DNA from: Antedon mediterranea
Lineage: Eukaryota > Echinodermata > Crinoidea > Comatulida > Antedonidae
Length of the DNA stretch: 64,000 nt
Direction: 5' to 3'
NCBI RefSeq assembly: GCF_964355755.1
Contig: NC_092674.1
Location: forward strand, 31,112,001 to 31,176,000
Positions within the stretch are counted from its first letter, which is position 1, and each line of letters begins with the position of its first letter. Below are positions 24,535 to 36,000 of this stretch, in pieces. The notes below the pieces were generated by a model. The model had not been told where the DNA came from, did no database searches, and saw only the letters and a list, made by a program, of their open reading frames with translations. The translations under genes were made by a program, and so were the position numbers.

Positions 24535-26584
24535 CATGTTGGCGTGCCATACAGAAGTATTAATATTCTACCTATGGTTTCTCATTACCATGTGATGCCT
24601 AATGACACGTGACGTTCATTATCTCTATAGTATAATATGATAACAAAGAGGATGACACAACAATCTCCAATTATTGTCAGCATGAAATAAAAGGTTTCGC
24701 ACGCGAGTAACTCGAACACGGAGAGCGTAAAGAATGATGCCGATGATATGTTGATACAAACAATATCGTCGTTTATATATCACATAGGCCTATACTATAT
24801 AAAGGCTTATCTTTTGCGACCTTTTTGTAAACGACTACCTCTTACGTTACTCCTCTGGTATATTGAATGTATGAGACTTTCCGCAACGAAATTGGAATTT
24901 AAAAAAACAGACAAAGAAAAAAAGATTTAAAAATAGGCCTAATGTACAGAATAAGTTTCAATCTCTGCATAATGCGCTGGAATATTGTTTAAGTAAAATG
25001 CGACAACCAGGACTTATAATGGTCACACGAGAGGTGGGGAAGGGAAAAAGTGCAGTTTAATGATATATCGACGCGGCATAAACGATGGCGCGTGCGTAAA
25101 AATGTTAATAGCGAGTCAAATTGCCTCTAGCATTGTTCACGATTGCTTTCGTTTTTACACATAATGCCTTAAAGAAACTTTTGAGATAGTACAAAAGGAA
25201 GATGAGTCACGGTAAATTAAGTAATATTGTTTGTGTAACCATTGATGAAGATGAGAAGACACATCAACCATTACGTTTACAGAGCGGCGTGGTAATTGTG
25301 ATATGCAAGAATATTGATAAATATGAGGTATTATTCATTTAAAAATAATTTATAGTTAGATACATAAATGAATGCCAATTACATGGGAAAGTGCTTTTCT
25401 CCTTTTAAAATGAAAAAATAACATTTACTTGAATGTTTGATGTCGTTGGTGCACGAAAGAATTGAATGCCAAAAAAAAAACACACAAAAACTCCCCCGCG
25501 GAAGCTGAACGTGCGCGTCAAACTGCGTGTCTTTTCTTGATGTCACTCCGTGGCGTGGTAACACTGTTAATCAAAGACCTAACAGTAAACCCAATTTCTC
25601 CAGTTTTTTTCTAAGGTCGTTTCATTTTCCCATTAGGCCTAATACTTATCACCATTGCAACGCAAATATTCCCCTTGATATCTCGAGTTCGTTATAATAA
25701 TTTCATATATTATTGCCATTGATTCCGTTACGATACTCACTCTCTCACTTTAACGACCTTGAATAAGTATTCCATCAAGTAACCATTTTGACGTCACGAG
25801 TATGCAAATTATTGTAAACTTATGAATGATGTAGTAATGTTGGTTATTAATGTTTTGTAATACTACTAAGTTGCTATACTCAGGATTGGCATAATATATT
25901 TGGAAATCAAAGTTATATCACATCAATTATGTTACCGTATGTTGCGTGATCAGGTGTCCGAACGAAGCGATTCCGTCTAGGCCGGTTGATAACGCCTCGT
26001 ATCGATTAGCCGAGTTGCTCACGACCGGGTTTCACTCTCCATTAACAACTTCGAAAGACAAGCTGCAATTATTATTATAGCCTAAATTCATGCAGATATG
26101 ATTTTTTACGAGGACAACAGATGGTAGTAACGAGACCTCTTAAACATTGAGGAAAATCGATTCTTTTGGGTGAAAACCAATTTAAGACAGGCATCTCTTA
26201 AAACAATGAACCGTATTCACGTCGAGCGCAGTGTGCTAACTATCTGGGCTAAGCATCATCTATGATATACATTATATCGTTATTGCCTGATAACTTATCT
26301 TCCATCCTTCGCATTATTGTGATTATGCCTATGTAATAATTTTTTGGAGCAGGGAAGAGTGAAATACTTCCCTGGTTTGAGTAACATTAGTTACGCCAGC
26401 ATAACATATGTACGCATTGCTATTAAAATCATTATCAATATCACTATTGTCATTGTCATTTACAATTATTGCGCGCGCGACAACAATTAAATTTGAAATA
26501 TTGTCAAGGAGCCTATATTTATCATACATGGATTCGGATTGATTCGGTGATGGCAGATTCGTCATACGACATTATAAAAAACTC

Positions 26585-26760
26585 GATGTTGTTGTGTTGG
26601 ACCTACAGAAATGTCCAAAGATGGGACGTAGAGCTCGTCCTACGGATGGGACATAAAGCCGTTGACCCCGTGTACATAGTGCACGTAAAAGAACTTGGTA
26701 CACTATTTGCAAGAAGTAGAGGATCGTCTCCCGGTGGTGTTCTGATATAGTAGGCTTTGC
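26585..26760 (+). mobile_element. SINE-like fragment with a conserved metazoan SINE core
   Basis: The block GATGGGACATAAAGCCGTTG, then ACCCCGTGTACATAGTGCAC and GTAAAAGAACTTGGTACACT, is one I recognise from short interspersed elements shared by many invertebrates (a deeply conserved SINE domain; the Nin-DC type is my best guess, unverified). It ends near GATATAGTAGGCTTTGCACT. The overlapping 93-codon plus frame (26469-26750) is explained by this element and is not a gene. Confidence 0.55.
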
Positions 26761-27247
26761 ACTGCTTGCATCCGAATTTCCTCAGTTTGAGGACAAATAT
26801 TTAAAACCTTTACCTTAAGTTTTCAGATGTTTTCCGCCGATATCCTGAAATGAATTGCTTCGTTTACAATTATTCCGATCACGTGATTAATCAACCCAAT
26901 TTCGTAAGATTATTATTGATTAGTGTTCACCTAAATATTCTAATCAAATGGAGTCCCTGGAAGTTGATTGGCAAAGATTGTTTTCTGTAATGAACATTAC
27001 CGACTTCTTCGATCGATCGATCGATCTGTTTCAATCTTCTCATCTTGATTTCCGATGTCCTAATTTTCTGTCTCAACGATGACGTAATGGCAGGGTCAGT
27101 ACTATTTATATTTATGGTCTGTTTCACGTACTTATAACATTTTCTTTCTCTCTTGCATGCCATAATAAATGGAATATTTGAAAATCATTTACCTTTAAAA
27201 ATCCTTATCAATTGAAAATATACGCTTGAACCTTTGTTCCTACTTTC

Positions 27248-27372
27248 TAGACACAACGCAACGTAAGCGCAACGTGAGTTGACCAATCACAAGCGTTCGG
27301 GTGATCCTTTGCGTCGTGTTGGTTACTTGAGGTGTGGTTACGTCATTGCGCTGCGTCTGAGTGGAAAGCAAG
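27248..27372. mobile_element. Family B MITE, copy 4
   Basis: ACACAACGCAACGTAAGCGC leads into GAGTTGACCAATCACAAGCG, and the right half closes with GTTACGTCATTGCGCTGCGT. A second TTGACCAATCACAGGCATTA piece follows at 27377, apparently a partial extra copy. Confidence 0.7.
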
Positions 27373-27420
27373 TAAGTTGACCAATCACAGGCATTATCAT
27401 GTGTGCTTCGCCAACGTCTT

Positions 27421-27531
27421 CTGAATAATGTATCTAACCTATCATGAATAGAGTATTCTGAATAATGTATCTAACGTATCATGAATAGAGTATTCTGAAT
27501 AATGTATCTAACCTATCATGAATAGAGTATT
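27421..27531. repeat. 37-bp tandem repeat, three copies
   Basis: Three adjacent copies of a 37-bp unit starting CTGAATAATGTATCTAACC and ending ATGAATAGAGTATT. The middle copy carries one C-to-G change. The array begins right after a family B element. Confidence 0.93.
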
Positions 27532-27658
27532 AACCGTACTTTGATAATAATGAACAAACTATCAATTACTGAACTTTAATCATCATATCATGAAATCGTT
27601 TGAAATGAATCATTGAGTTATATTAACCTTTATTTTTCTAAATTAGTGATTCATTACT

Positions 27659-28547
27659 ACAAAGTGGTATATAGAGTAGTTAAATCTAATTGATAGGACA
27701 ATTGTTGAACTGCTGGTAGGATCTTGGTCATCAACCAATCCTGTCAAACATGTATGGCAATCCAAAGGTCCAAAGTGGTATAATAGTAGTTGAATCTAAT
27801 TGATAGGACCATGGTTGGATTGCTGGTTGCAGGAAGGTTGTGCACCAATCCTGTCAAACATGTATGGTACGCTAAAGGTCCAAAGTGGTATATATAGTAG
27901 TTGAATCTAATTGATAGGACAATTGTTGAACTGCTGGTAGGATCTTGGTCATCAACCAATCCTGTCAAACATGTATGGCAATCCAAAGGTCCAAAGTGGT
28001 ATAATAGTAGTTGAATCTAATTGATAGGACCATGGTTGGATTGCTGGTTGCAGGAAGGTTGTGCACCAATCCTGTCAAACATGTATGGTACGCTAAAGGT
28101 CCAAAGTGGTATATATAGTAGTTGAATCTAATTGATAGGACCATTGTTGGATTGCTGGTTGCAGGACGGTTGTGAACCAATCCTGCCAAACATGTATGGC
28201 AATCCAAAGGTCCAAAGTGGTATATATAGTAGTTGAATCTAATTGATAGGACCATTGTTGGATTGCTGGTTGCAGTACGGTTGTGAACCAATCCTGTCAA
28301 ACATGTATGGTACGCTAAAGGTCCAAAGTGGTACAGTAGATATAGTTAGTTGAATCTAATTGATAGGACCATGGTTGGATTGCTGGTTGCAGGACGGTTG
28401 TGAACCAATCCTGCCAAACATGTATGGCAATCCAAAGGTCCAAAGTGGTATATATAGTAGTTGAATCTAATTGATAGGACCATGGTTGGATTGCTGGTTG
28501 CAGGAAGGTTGTGAACCAATCCTGTCAAACATGTATGGTACGCTAAA
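27659..28547. repeat. 111-bp satellite with dimeric higher-order structure, eight units
   Basis: Eight tandem units of 108-117 bp begin near 27659, 27767, 27877, 27988, 28098, 28209, 28320 and 28437. Odd units end in GGCAATCCAAA and even units in GGTACGCTAAA, so the true period is a dimer of about 222 bp. The first and third units also share GTAGGATCTTGGTCATCAA where the others have a GGAAGGTTGTG-type block. Because most units are near-multiples of three, long minus-strand frames run through them (27744-28558), reading repeats of LTGLVHNLPATSNPTMVLSI. These follow from the repeat and are not called as proteins. Confidence 0.93.
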
Positions 28548-28615
28548 GGTCCAACCATTTCTATTATTTCGTGTGGTGTTTTGTTACTTTTTATTAGATT
28601 CCGTTTCTAATAATT

Positions 28616-28688
28616 ATCAGCATGCCTAGCATTTCTTGATATCAGCATGCCTAGCATTTCTTGATATCAGCATGCCTAGCATTTTTTG
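28616..28688. repeat. 25-bp tandem repeat, three copies
   Basis: Three copies of TATCAGCATGCCTAGCATTT followed by CTTGA. The third changes the tail to TTTGAC. The array lies about 70 bp after the 111-bp satellite. Confidence 0.9.
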
Positions 28689-29244
28689 ACGTTGCGATTT
28701 CCTTAAGATGCTAGATATACCTTGTAATCATCTAATTATAATTGTTTTCATTTATTTATTTGCTTATTCTTTCATTTTCGCTAATCATGAATTTTGTTTT
28801 CTGTGGTTGTTTACTCGTCATAACGTCTTATCAATAACTTGTAGAGGAAAACCAGTTGCAAAAATGACGTAATCGCTAAACATGTGTACACAAATAATGT
28901 ATCAATAAATATATTTATAATTTCCTTCTATCACCGTTGAGTCTCGTAATGTTTGCCGAAAGTTTCTTTTAAACCGACAAAACTATAGAATCATACCAAT
29001 GCGACACTTTCCATTATGGAACGGTTAGCATATGAGAAACACACATGGGATTGGTCACACTTAGCGTGTCCTGCTGATAATACTAAATTGTCCGAAATTT
29101 CTAGAAACGTCACTTTCAAATGTATGTAATGTGTAATTGTCAAAACACAGATAAACAATTGTGATATTATAATCATGACAACAGTTCTACGCCCAAATAA
29201 AAAATATGTATGAAGAGCGGAATATAGACGGCGTTGGCGACTTA

Positions 29245-29400
29245 AGCTTGATTCTCACTAGGACGCAACACAAGGACGTAAACGCAACGCAAGCGAGTTA
29301 GCCAATGACAAGCGTTAGTTTGAATACAGTAATCATTCGCTTGTGATTGGTCAAATCCTTTACGTTGCGTTACGTTGTCGTTGTGTTGCGTCCTAGCTTG
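29245..29400. mobile_element. Family B MITE, copy 5
   Basis: AGCTTGATTCTCACTAGGAC at the left, CGCTTGTGATTGGTCAAATC in the centre and GTTGTGTTGCGTCCTAGCTT at the right reproduce the full family order. The overlapping minus frame (29242-29451) is an accident of the element. Confidence 0.75.
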
Positions 29401-29824
29401 ATGAACTACTACTCTACTGAGTTGGCAGAGAGGGACGGTATGGAACGCCAAAAGTTACCACAGTAGATGATGGAACCGTTATGGCATGTTCTTTGAATGC
29501 AAACAATCAACGTTGACATTTCATAAGAGTGTATATACAGTATTAATTAACATCATTGGTCGATCGTTGAGATAAATTGCCTCCCAGTTGGATTGCTGTG
29601 TAGCTCGCTTGCTCCATCCTTTTTTATATTTTGGTAATGATCCTACACTCTGCTGATTTTAGTTCAGTCATACTCTCTAATTATTCATTTTTTATTGTCA
29701 TATTTATTTATGAGTGGATAAAATCATCCATAGGATATGCTGAGAAACAAATGTTTGTGCGATTTACTACCGACAAAGGAACTTTGCATTCGGCTACAGA
29801 AACCTGTAGTGCAACCTCATTGGT

Positions 29825-29945
29825 GACCGTGAACCGAACTAGGCCTTAACACCTGAAGGCCTGACGGCTTCGTCATCAGTGTTGGACCGCCTCAGGGCTA
29901 GGATTGCCCGCCGCGCCGTGAGGGTCTGAGAAGACCCACAGATGC
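29825..29945. other. GC-rich structured segment of unknown origin
   Basis: About 120 bp stands out from its AT-rich surroundings in base composition. It contains at least two compact hairpins, TGACG-GCTT-CGTCA and GGGTCT-GAGA-AGACCC, plus GCCCGCCGCGCCGTGAGG. It could be the 3' end of a retroposon, a fragment of a structured RNA or a decayed transferred piece. It does not read as a tRNA, snRNA or rRNA I recognise. Confidence 0.35.
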
Positions 29946-31228
29946 ACATTTAAAACCCAGCGATTTTCAATTATCTAGCTTTGCGTCTGAATTAAGTTTC
30001 ATTCTTAAGATCAAACTTAATAAATGTATCAGAATATCATGTTGATGCTATCATCAGAGCTATCACAATAATATCAACGTTGCTTATCTCTTGAGTTTTT
30101 TTTCCATGTTTAAGAGTCATGTACTTAAGTTATGTATCTTTTTTAACATTGGGTACGATTGTCTTCTTTAATAATCGCGTCGCGTACAAATCGCGATACT
30201 GCTATTTTACGTGTGTTGCAATAGACCTAAGTACGTTTTATCGAACTCAAATCTGAGAAGTTACATCTGTGCAGGTAGAAAAGACTGCATAACAATAACA
30301 ATAACAACAATTAGTAACATATGGACATGCTATTTATAGATTTATACTGCTGAGATATACGCGAAGTTCATTAACACAATGGAGATATACAGACCAAAAC
30401 AGGCTTACATTTTGAACATTATATTAAAATATCAAAAAGGTTGATGATGGCGAAGAAGACTTGAACTCGTCACCAAGACGAGTTAGATGATTCGCGCAAA
30501 ATACACTACACAATGTAATTGACAATATGATGCAACAAGGAAGCGAGTCTTGATTGTTGGTAGTAGTTTATTTAGAACAAAATCAAGACCAAACTTTAAT
30601 ATAATTCAATGAATCACCAATAATTCTATACATTCTATCGTCTCAGAAATGCTGAAGTTCAAAAGAAAATGTCACTGAATTGTTTGCCAACAGCGTCGGG
30701 GGACAACATTCGTAATCACATACGATAACGAAATTTAATTTAATTCATTCAATTTAATGATTAAACCAAAGAAATATTTGAAATGATTTTTAAAATAACC
30801 TATCGTTGGAATCCCACACACATCAATCAACAATACCTTAGGGTGAATATTATGGTAGATAGATGCGGGTTGAACGCATATTTCTTTTATTGATAATTTA
30901 GAAAAAATCAAAATGATTGTCTTTTGTGGCGTTTGCCTTCCGGGTAAATAACTAATATTTAATCATTAACTATTTTAATGTTTTAAAACTACTATAGCTA
31001 ATTTATCAAACATACTTGGCCTCGGCGGCGATCCGGTGGTGTTTGTTGAGACCTTTAGTAATCATCGAACAAATTAGATTTGGATTATGAAAGTCGCAAT
31101 AATACGTAATTGTTTGGGAATGCGTTTGTCTTTTTTTAAACAAACAATAAGCCCCTACTGATAACAATTTAAAATGGCATATTAAAACCATGGACCTATA
31201 AATTGGGCGAATTCAAGATCTTTTTAAC

Positions 31229-31298
31229 GCGAATAGTGGCTTGTCAACTCGCTTGCGTTGCGCGTCGTACGTCCTAGCGGTGCGTCTCGTCTAATGAA
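31229..31298. mobile_element. Family B MITE, copy 6 (half element)
   Basis: Only the right half is present: CTTGTCAACTCGCTTGCGTT, CGTCGTACGTCCTAGCGGTG and CGTCTCGTC. It abuts the left end of the 8.7-kb inverted-end unit at 31304. Confidence 0.55.
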
Positions 31299-31303
31299 AA
31301 CTA

Positions 31304-32400
31304 CACTGTAAAAAAAAACATGTAAAAAAACAGCAAAAAGTGGTGTCAACCGCGTCGCCATACCGTCTGTTTTTTTACCTGTTGTACTTTTTATTTTCAT
31401 AAAATCTGTAAATAGAAAATACAACATGTGATGTTAAGTAAAAAAACAGACGGTATGGCGACGCGGTTGACACCACTTTTTGATGTTATTTTTTTAAATA
31501 GAAATTCTGTATATAAAAATACAACATGGGATGTTAAGTAAAAAAACAGACGGTATTGCGACGCGGTTGACACCAGTTTTTGCTGTTATTTTTCACGCTG
31601 CTGCTCTAGCCTGCTACGTCACATGAAATGACTCATTCATTAGATGAAATCAAGCAGCAGTATAGTACTACACTTTGACATTTTTGTTAAAATGGAAACT
31701 CGACTATAATTTATAGGTACCACCTGTTGAATCCAAAAAACGGCTGGGAAAAGAGTCTAATGACAAATCCCAGAGCATTTCTGGTATTTATGAGTCCCAT
31801 GATATTACTATAATTCACTGTCAGATAATCATTGAATTATTATCAAAACAGTCCATTGAAGTTTTTGTTTGTACTGTAATAGGATACTTGAAGTATCTAG
31901 GCGTGATGAAGTGACCCCCAGACTTGACCTTAGCAATAACAATAAGCGAGCAGCGTTTTTTGTAAGAAATATTCTTGTTTAAACAGAAATTCTGTATATA
32001 AAAATACAACATGGGATGTTAAGTAAAAAAAACAGACGGTATGTTAAGTAAAAAAACAGACGGTATGGCGACGCGGTTGACACCAGTTTTTGCTGTTATT
32101 TTTTTTAACAGAAATTCTGTATATAAAAAATATAACATGGGATGTTAAGTAAAAAGACAGACGGTATGGCGACGCAGTTTACACCAGTTTTTGCTGTTAT
32201 TTTATTATCAATTCTGTAAATAGAAAATACTACATATGTGATGTTAAGTCAACATACTGATGGTATAAGGGACATTTTTTTTACAGAAATTCAGTAAAAT
32301 AGAAAACAACAATAGCAATACAAATGTGATGTTCGTATACAAGCAAATAAACAGTGACCATGCATACTGTAAAATAACAGCTACAGTTTGAAATAAACAG
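31304..32400. repeat. Left subterminal repeat block
   Basis: A 44-bp arm (centre CGCGTCGCCATACCGTCTGT, 31335-31378) recurs as a perfect inverted copy at 31438-31482 and as near-perfect direct copies at about 31539, 32050 and 32150. Each direct copy is preceded by a GATGTTAAGTAAAAA leader and followed by TTTTTGCTGTTATTTTT. A CAGACGGTATGTTAAGTAAA duplication marks slippage near 32035. About 360 bp of unrelated sequence (31610-31970) separates the copies. Confidence 0.8.
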
Positions 32401-33052
32401 GAAATAGTCTGTAATCATTTATTTTGTAAACAATTACTTTAGCACAACATATAATCATGGAGGAAATAATATAGATAATAAGTTTTTATTTAATTACTTT
32501 CCAATTTTTTTCTAAATTTGTAAATTATACCATAATGCCATCAATTTACATATCTGGTACTGCATAGTGGGGAATTATAATCTTTGCTGAACAACACATC
32601 TTTTCAAACAATTAAAAAAAATACATTAGGGTATCTCTAAAAGTTTGTTTCTTTTATAACTCAATATTGTAACTTATTTTGGTAGCCACCTACAACTATG
32701 ATTAAACAAATGAATTTACTGTTGAAACTAACCATGTATTATACACATTGAATGAATATTATTATTGTTGTCTTGCCAGACATGATTTCATAATATAACT
32801 GTAACTTAGAAAACCTTAAATTCTAAAAAATAACCAACACCAAGAACACTCTGTTATGGCTCTACAAAGATTATATTGCATAATAGTTAGTTAGTTTCAA
32901 CAGTAAATTCATTTGTTTAATCATAGTGGCACTATTAAATCTTAAAAAACCGAACATCTCTTTAAAAACACAATTTAAAAAAAACATCAATTTTAAAAAA
33001 CACATCAGGGTATCTACCACTGAATTTCCATTTAATCTTTCCAAAAACTTTC

Positions 33053-36000
33053 TTACTGGCTCCAATCAGATTCAAAATCTTTCAGCCCATTGATGAGAGA
33101 AACTACTTTTGGATTAACACTACATCTTGAGGTTTTCTTTGTTTTGGAACCAGTAGGGTTAATGCGAACCAAACAGCTAAAAAAAAAATACAAGCAGGCA
33201 TGACAAATTATTCTTCATTATATTTTGACATGGGACTTCAGATAATTCTTAGTGATTACAAGGGACATCATTGTTGATTAAACAAAAGTAGAAAGTGTTT
33301 TATTTTTCATACCCCAGGAGCATCGGAAAAAGCAACATTTAATTAACATGAATCTTAAATACCATTTAAATATTAATACTTACCGTTGGACAAACTCTAA
33401 AGTTGCAATGTTCTTATCTCCATATTCAATGTTAAAAACGAAAAAGGATGCAAACAACATGCATAATGCCTCTAATGGGGAGTGGATGTTGCAATTTACT
33501 ATTTCTTGGTCAACAACTAGCATGAAAGAAGTTGAGGTCAGTGCTGATGTACCTGTATTAAAAAGAAAGAAAGCAGCTGTGACAAAGAACTTTTCTGGAA
33601 ATTTAACAGTATCTTAACATTAATTCTTGCTCAATATACGTATTATCAAGATTGTAAATAGTGTTCTTTTCTCTAACATTAACAATGTTATGATATTTTA
33701 CTACTTGCCATGTTTTAACTTTTTCTGAAATTTTAGTATTTAGGCCTATTGCATTTGTATATTATCCTATTGCCCATACTGTCTGTATTTTACCCATGCA
33801 AGACAATTTTCGAGCCAAAGCGCTTGACAAAATAGATAATTGAATTAAATAGTGAAATAAGCATTTTAAAAGAGGGAAATTGTTCTCTGAGAACTAATGT
33901 GTTTATGGAATATATAACATTTCATAACAACAAACACAGTAAATACAATAACATGAAAAAAATTGAATTATTACTTACCAAGAGCTATTATACATGAAGT
34001 GATTGGAAGAACTTCAGTGTCAATATCGGCTTCTAAACTTGTCTCCTAAAAAGCTCAACATCATCAAATGTTATAGGTGTGCAGAAGTAAATTGCAATCC
34101 AAATTATAATTACAGTGAAATGGTAGACAATAAATACAATTGTGTATTTTGTAAAAGCAATAATGAATTGACCTTAAAATAGAATTATTATAACATACTT
34201 CTTCAACAATTATTAATTCATTTGTTTCCTCCCCGAAAAATGTTGCCAATACCATCAAAAGGCCAAGAACATCAGGGCTGTTGGTACCATCACGCTTTGC
34301 TTCCACTATTTCCTTCAAGATTTTCCTGAGTGCTTACTTTGTTTTTCATTCATGAACTGTAATACTCTGGGAATTTTAGAGGTCAGTGCTTCTGTAAAAG
34401 TGTCAATTATATCAATACCCACTAATCTTTTGAAATGATGGAGTAATCCAATCTTCTCAAACAGAAATGGCCACTCCTCTTTAAATTTGCAATTGAGCTA
34501 TTGCCATCATTTATAAGAAGCCTTACAGTAGGATATGTATCATCAAGATAGTCTTTTACATCATCTAAACTCCAATCTTTTCTTGAATGAATATCCTTCA
34601 TAGCTTCTTTTTTCAAATCCTGACTTGATTCATCTTCTTCAGCTGGTAGCAAAGGCTGATACTCAATTGCAATAGTGCCGTAGGATGAAATAACAGACTT
34701 TTTTTGTTTTGCTGGCATATCAGATTCCACAAGATCAAGACTACTGGGCCTCTTCAAAGTTTTGGTAGACCGGTTAATGTTTTGAAATCTGTGTTCGAGT
34801 TGTCGTAGGAGGGAATTATAGCCAGTTCCAACTACTATATCATCCAAACAGTCTTTAAAACTTTCTGGATATTCTGAAACTACCTTTGAAGCAACCTCGG
34901 CAAGCTGACTCCTTGTGGGTTTACTAAATTTCTTGGAAATGTCGTCGGCCAATATTCGAATCATTTCACGCCTTTCAGATGGAAGAGGTCTTTCCTTTTT
35001 TCTGATACTTTCCAAAAGACTTTTTGACATTTTGGACCAGGGTAATGTGTATGAAGAACTCCAACCGCTAGACCTGCCTGGAGAAGAATCTGTTGCACAA
35101 CTTGAATTTGGTGATGTAGAAGAATAGCATATTGTCCGCTGGGTAAATCGCATCCCTTTACGAAAGTAAAACAAATTTATATTTAAAAATGTGATGGACA
35201 GCAATGAACAAACGATTTAAGGAAAGGTAGCAAAATTATGGTAGCATGCCAATTAGAAATAGAGTCTTAAGGGTTTGAGAGCCCAAATGTTTTGATCACA
35301 AAATTACCGCTTCTGTGAATACCACAGTAAATCTAGAGTAGTGATATTCATGTAATTTGCATAATAGCTGTACCACGGTACGAATCTAAGGTTTAAGTGT
35401 AGACATGTCACTTCTATGAATAACGATTGATAATATTGTATTTCAATAAAAAAAAAAGACCTTGATAAAATGAGCCAACAATACATTCACATGTTTGTGA
35501 ATTGTACAAGAATGATTCTAAGTTGCAAGTACATAGGCCTATATTGGTGATCCATCTCCTAGCCCAGCCTATAAGCAGGTTATGTAAAAAAATATGATTC
35601 ATCCAAGGTACTTAATTACTTACCAATTTAATCATTTTTTACACACACCTCCCCCTACCCACCATGAAATTAAATAAGAGGGAAATAATAAATCAAAATA
35701 TTTTCACCAGTAGTATGAAAAAAGTATGAAAAAAAAAGAAAACAAAAAGTAGTATAGAAAGCAATAAAACAATACTATACCATAAAACAGAAAAGGCATT
35801 TGGGAAACTAAGAACTGATGAGGAAGGAGAATCAGAAACAAAGGAATGATAATTAGGAGGAGTAGGTGGAAAACAATCAAGGGATATATAGAAGTAGGGG
35901 TGTGAGGTGGAGAAGAATACTGGCTTGAAGGAAAGAAAGGATAAGATTGGAGCATAGGTAGAGAAATAGTGGTAGAAGATTCTAGAGAAGGAGCAGAAGC

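Noticed and set aside
26469-26750. 93-codon plus frame
   Set aside because: It overlaps a SINE-like conserved core, which explains the sequence.
27744-28558. Three long minus-strand frames reading a repeated LTGLVHNLPATSNPT peptide
   Set aside because: The frames exist because the satellite unit is near a multiple of three. There is no start, splice or compositional evidence independent of the repeat.
30440-30500. tRNA-like T-arm on the minus strand (GAGTTCAAGTC near CTTCGCCA)
   Set aside because: No matching 5' acceptor strand, D-arm or anticodon arm is found upstream.
34482-34488. Programmed -1 frameshifting as the main explanation for the frame break
   Set aside because: A second break in an A run shortly downstream cannot be explained that way. 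Homopolymer base loss explains both more simply. It is kept only as a lower-probability alternative.
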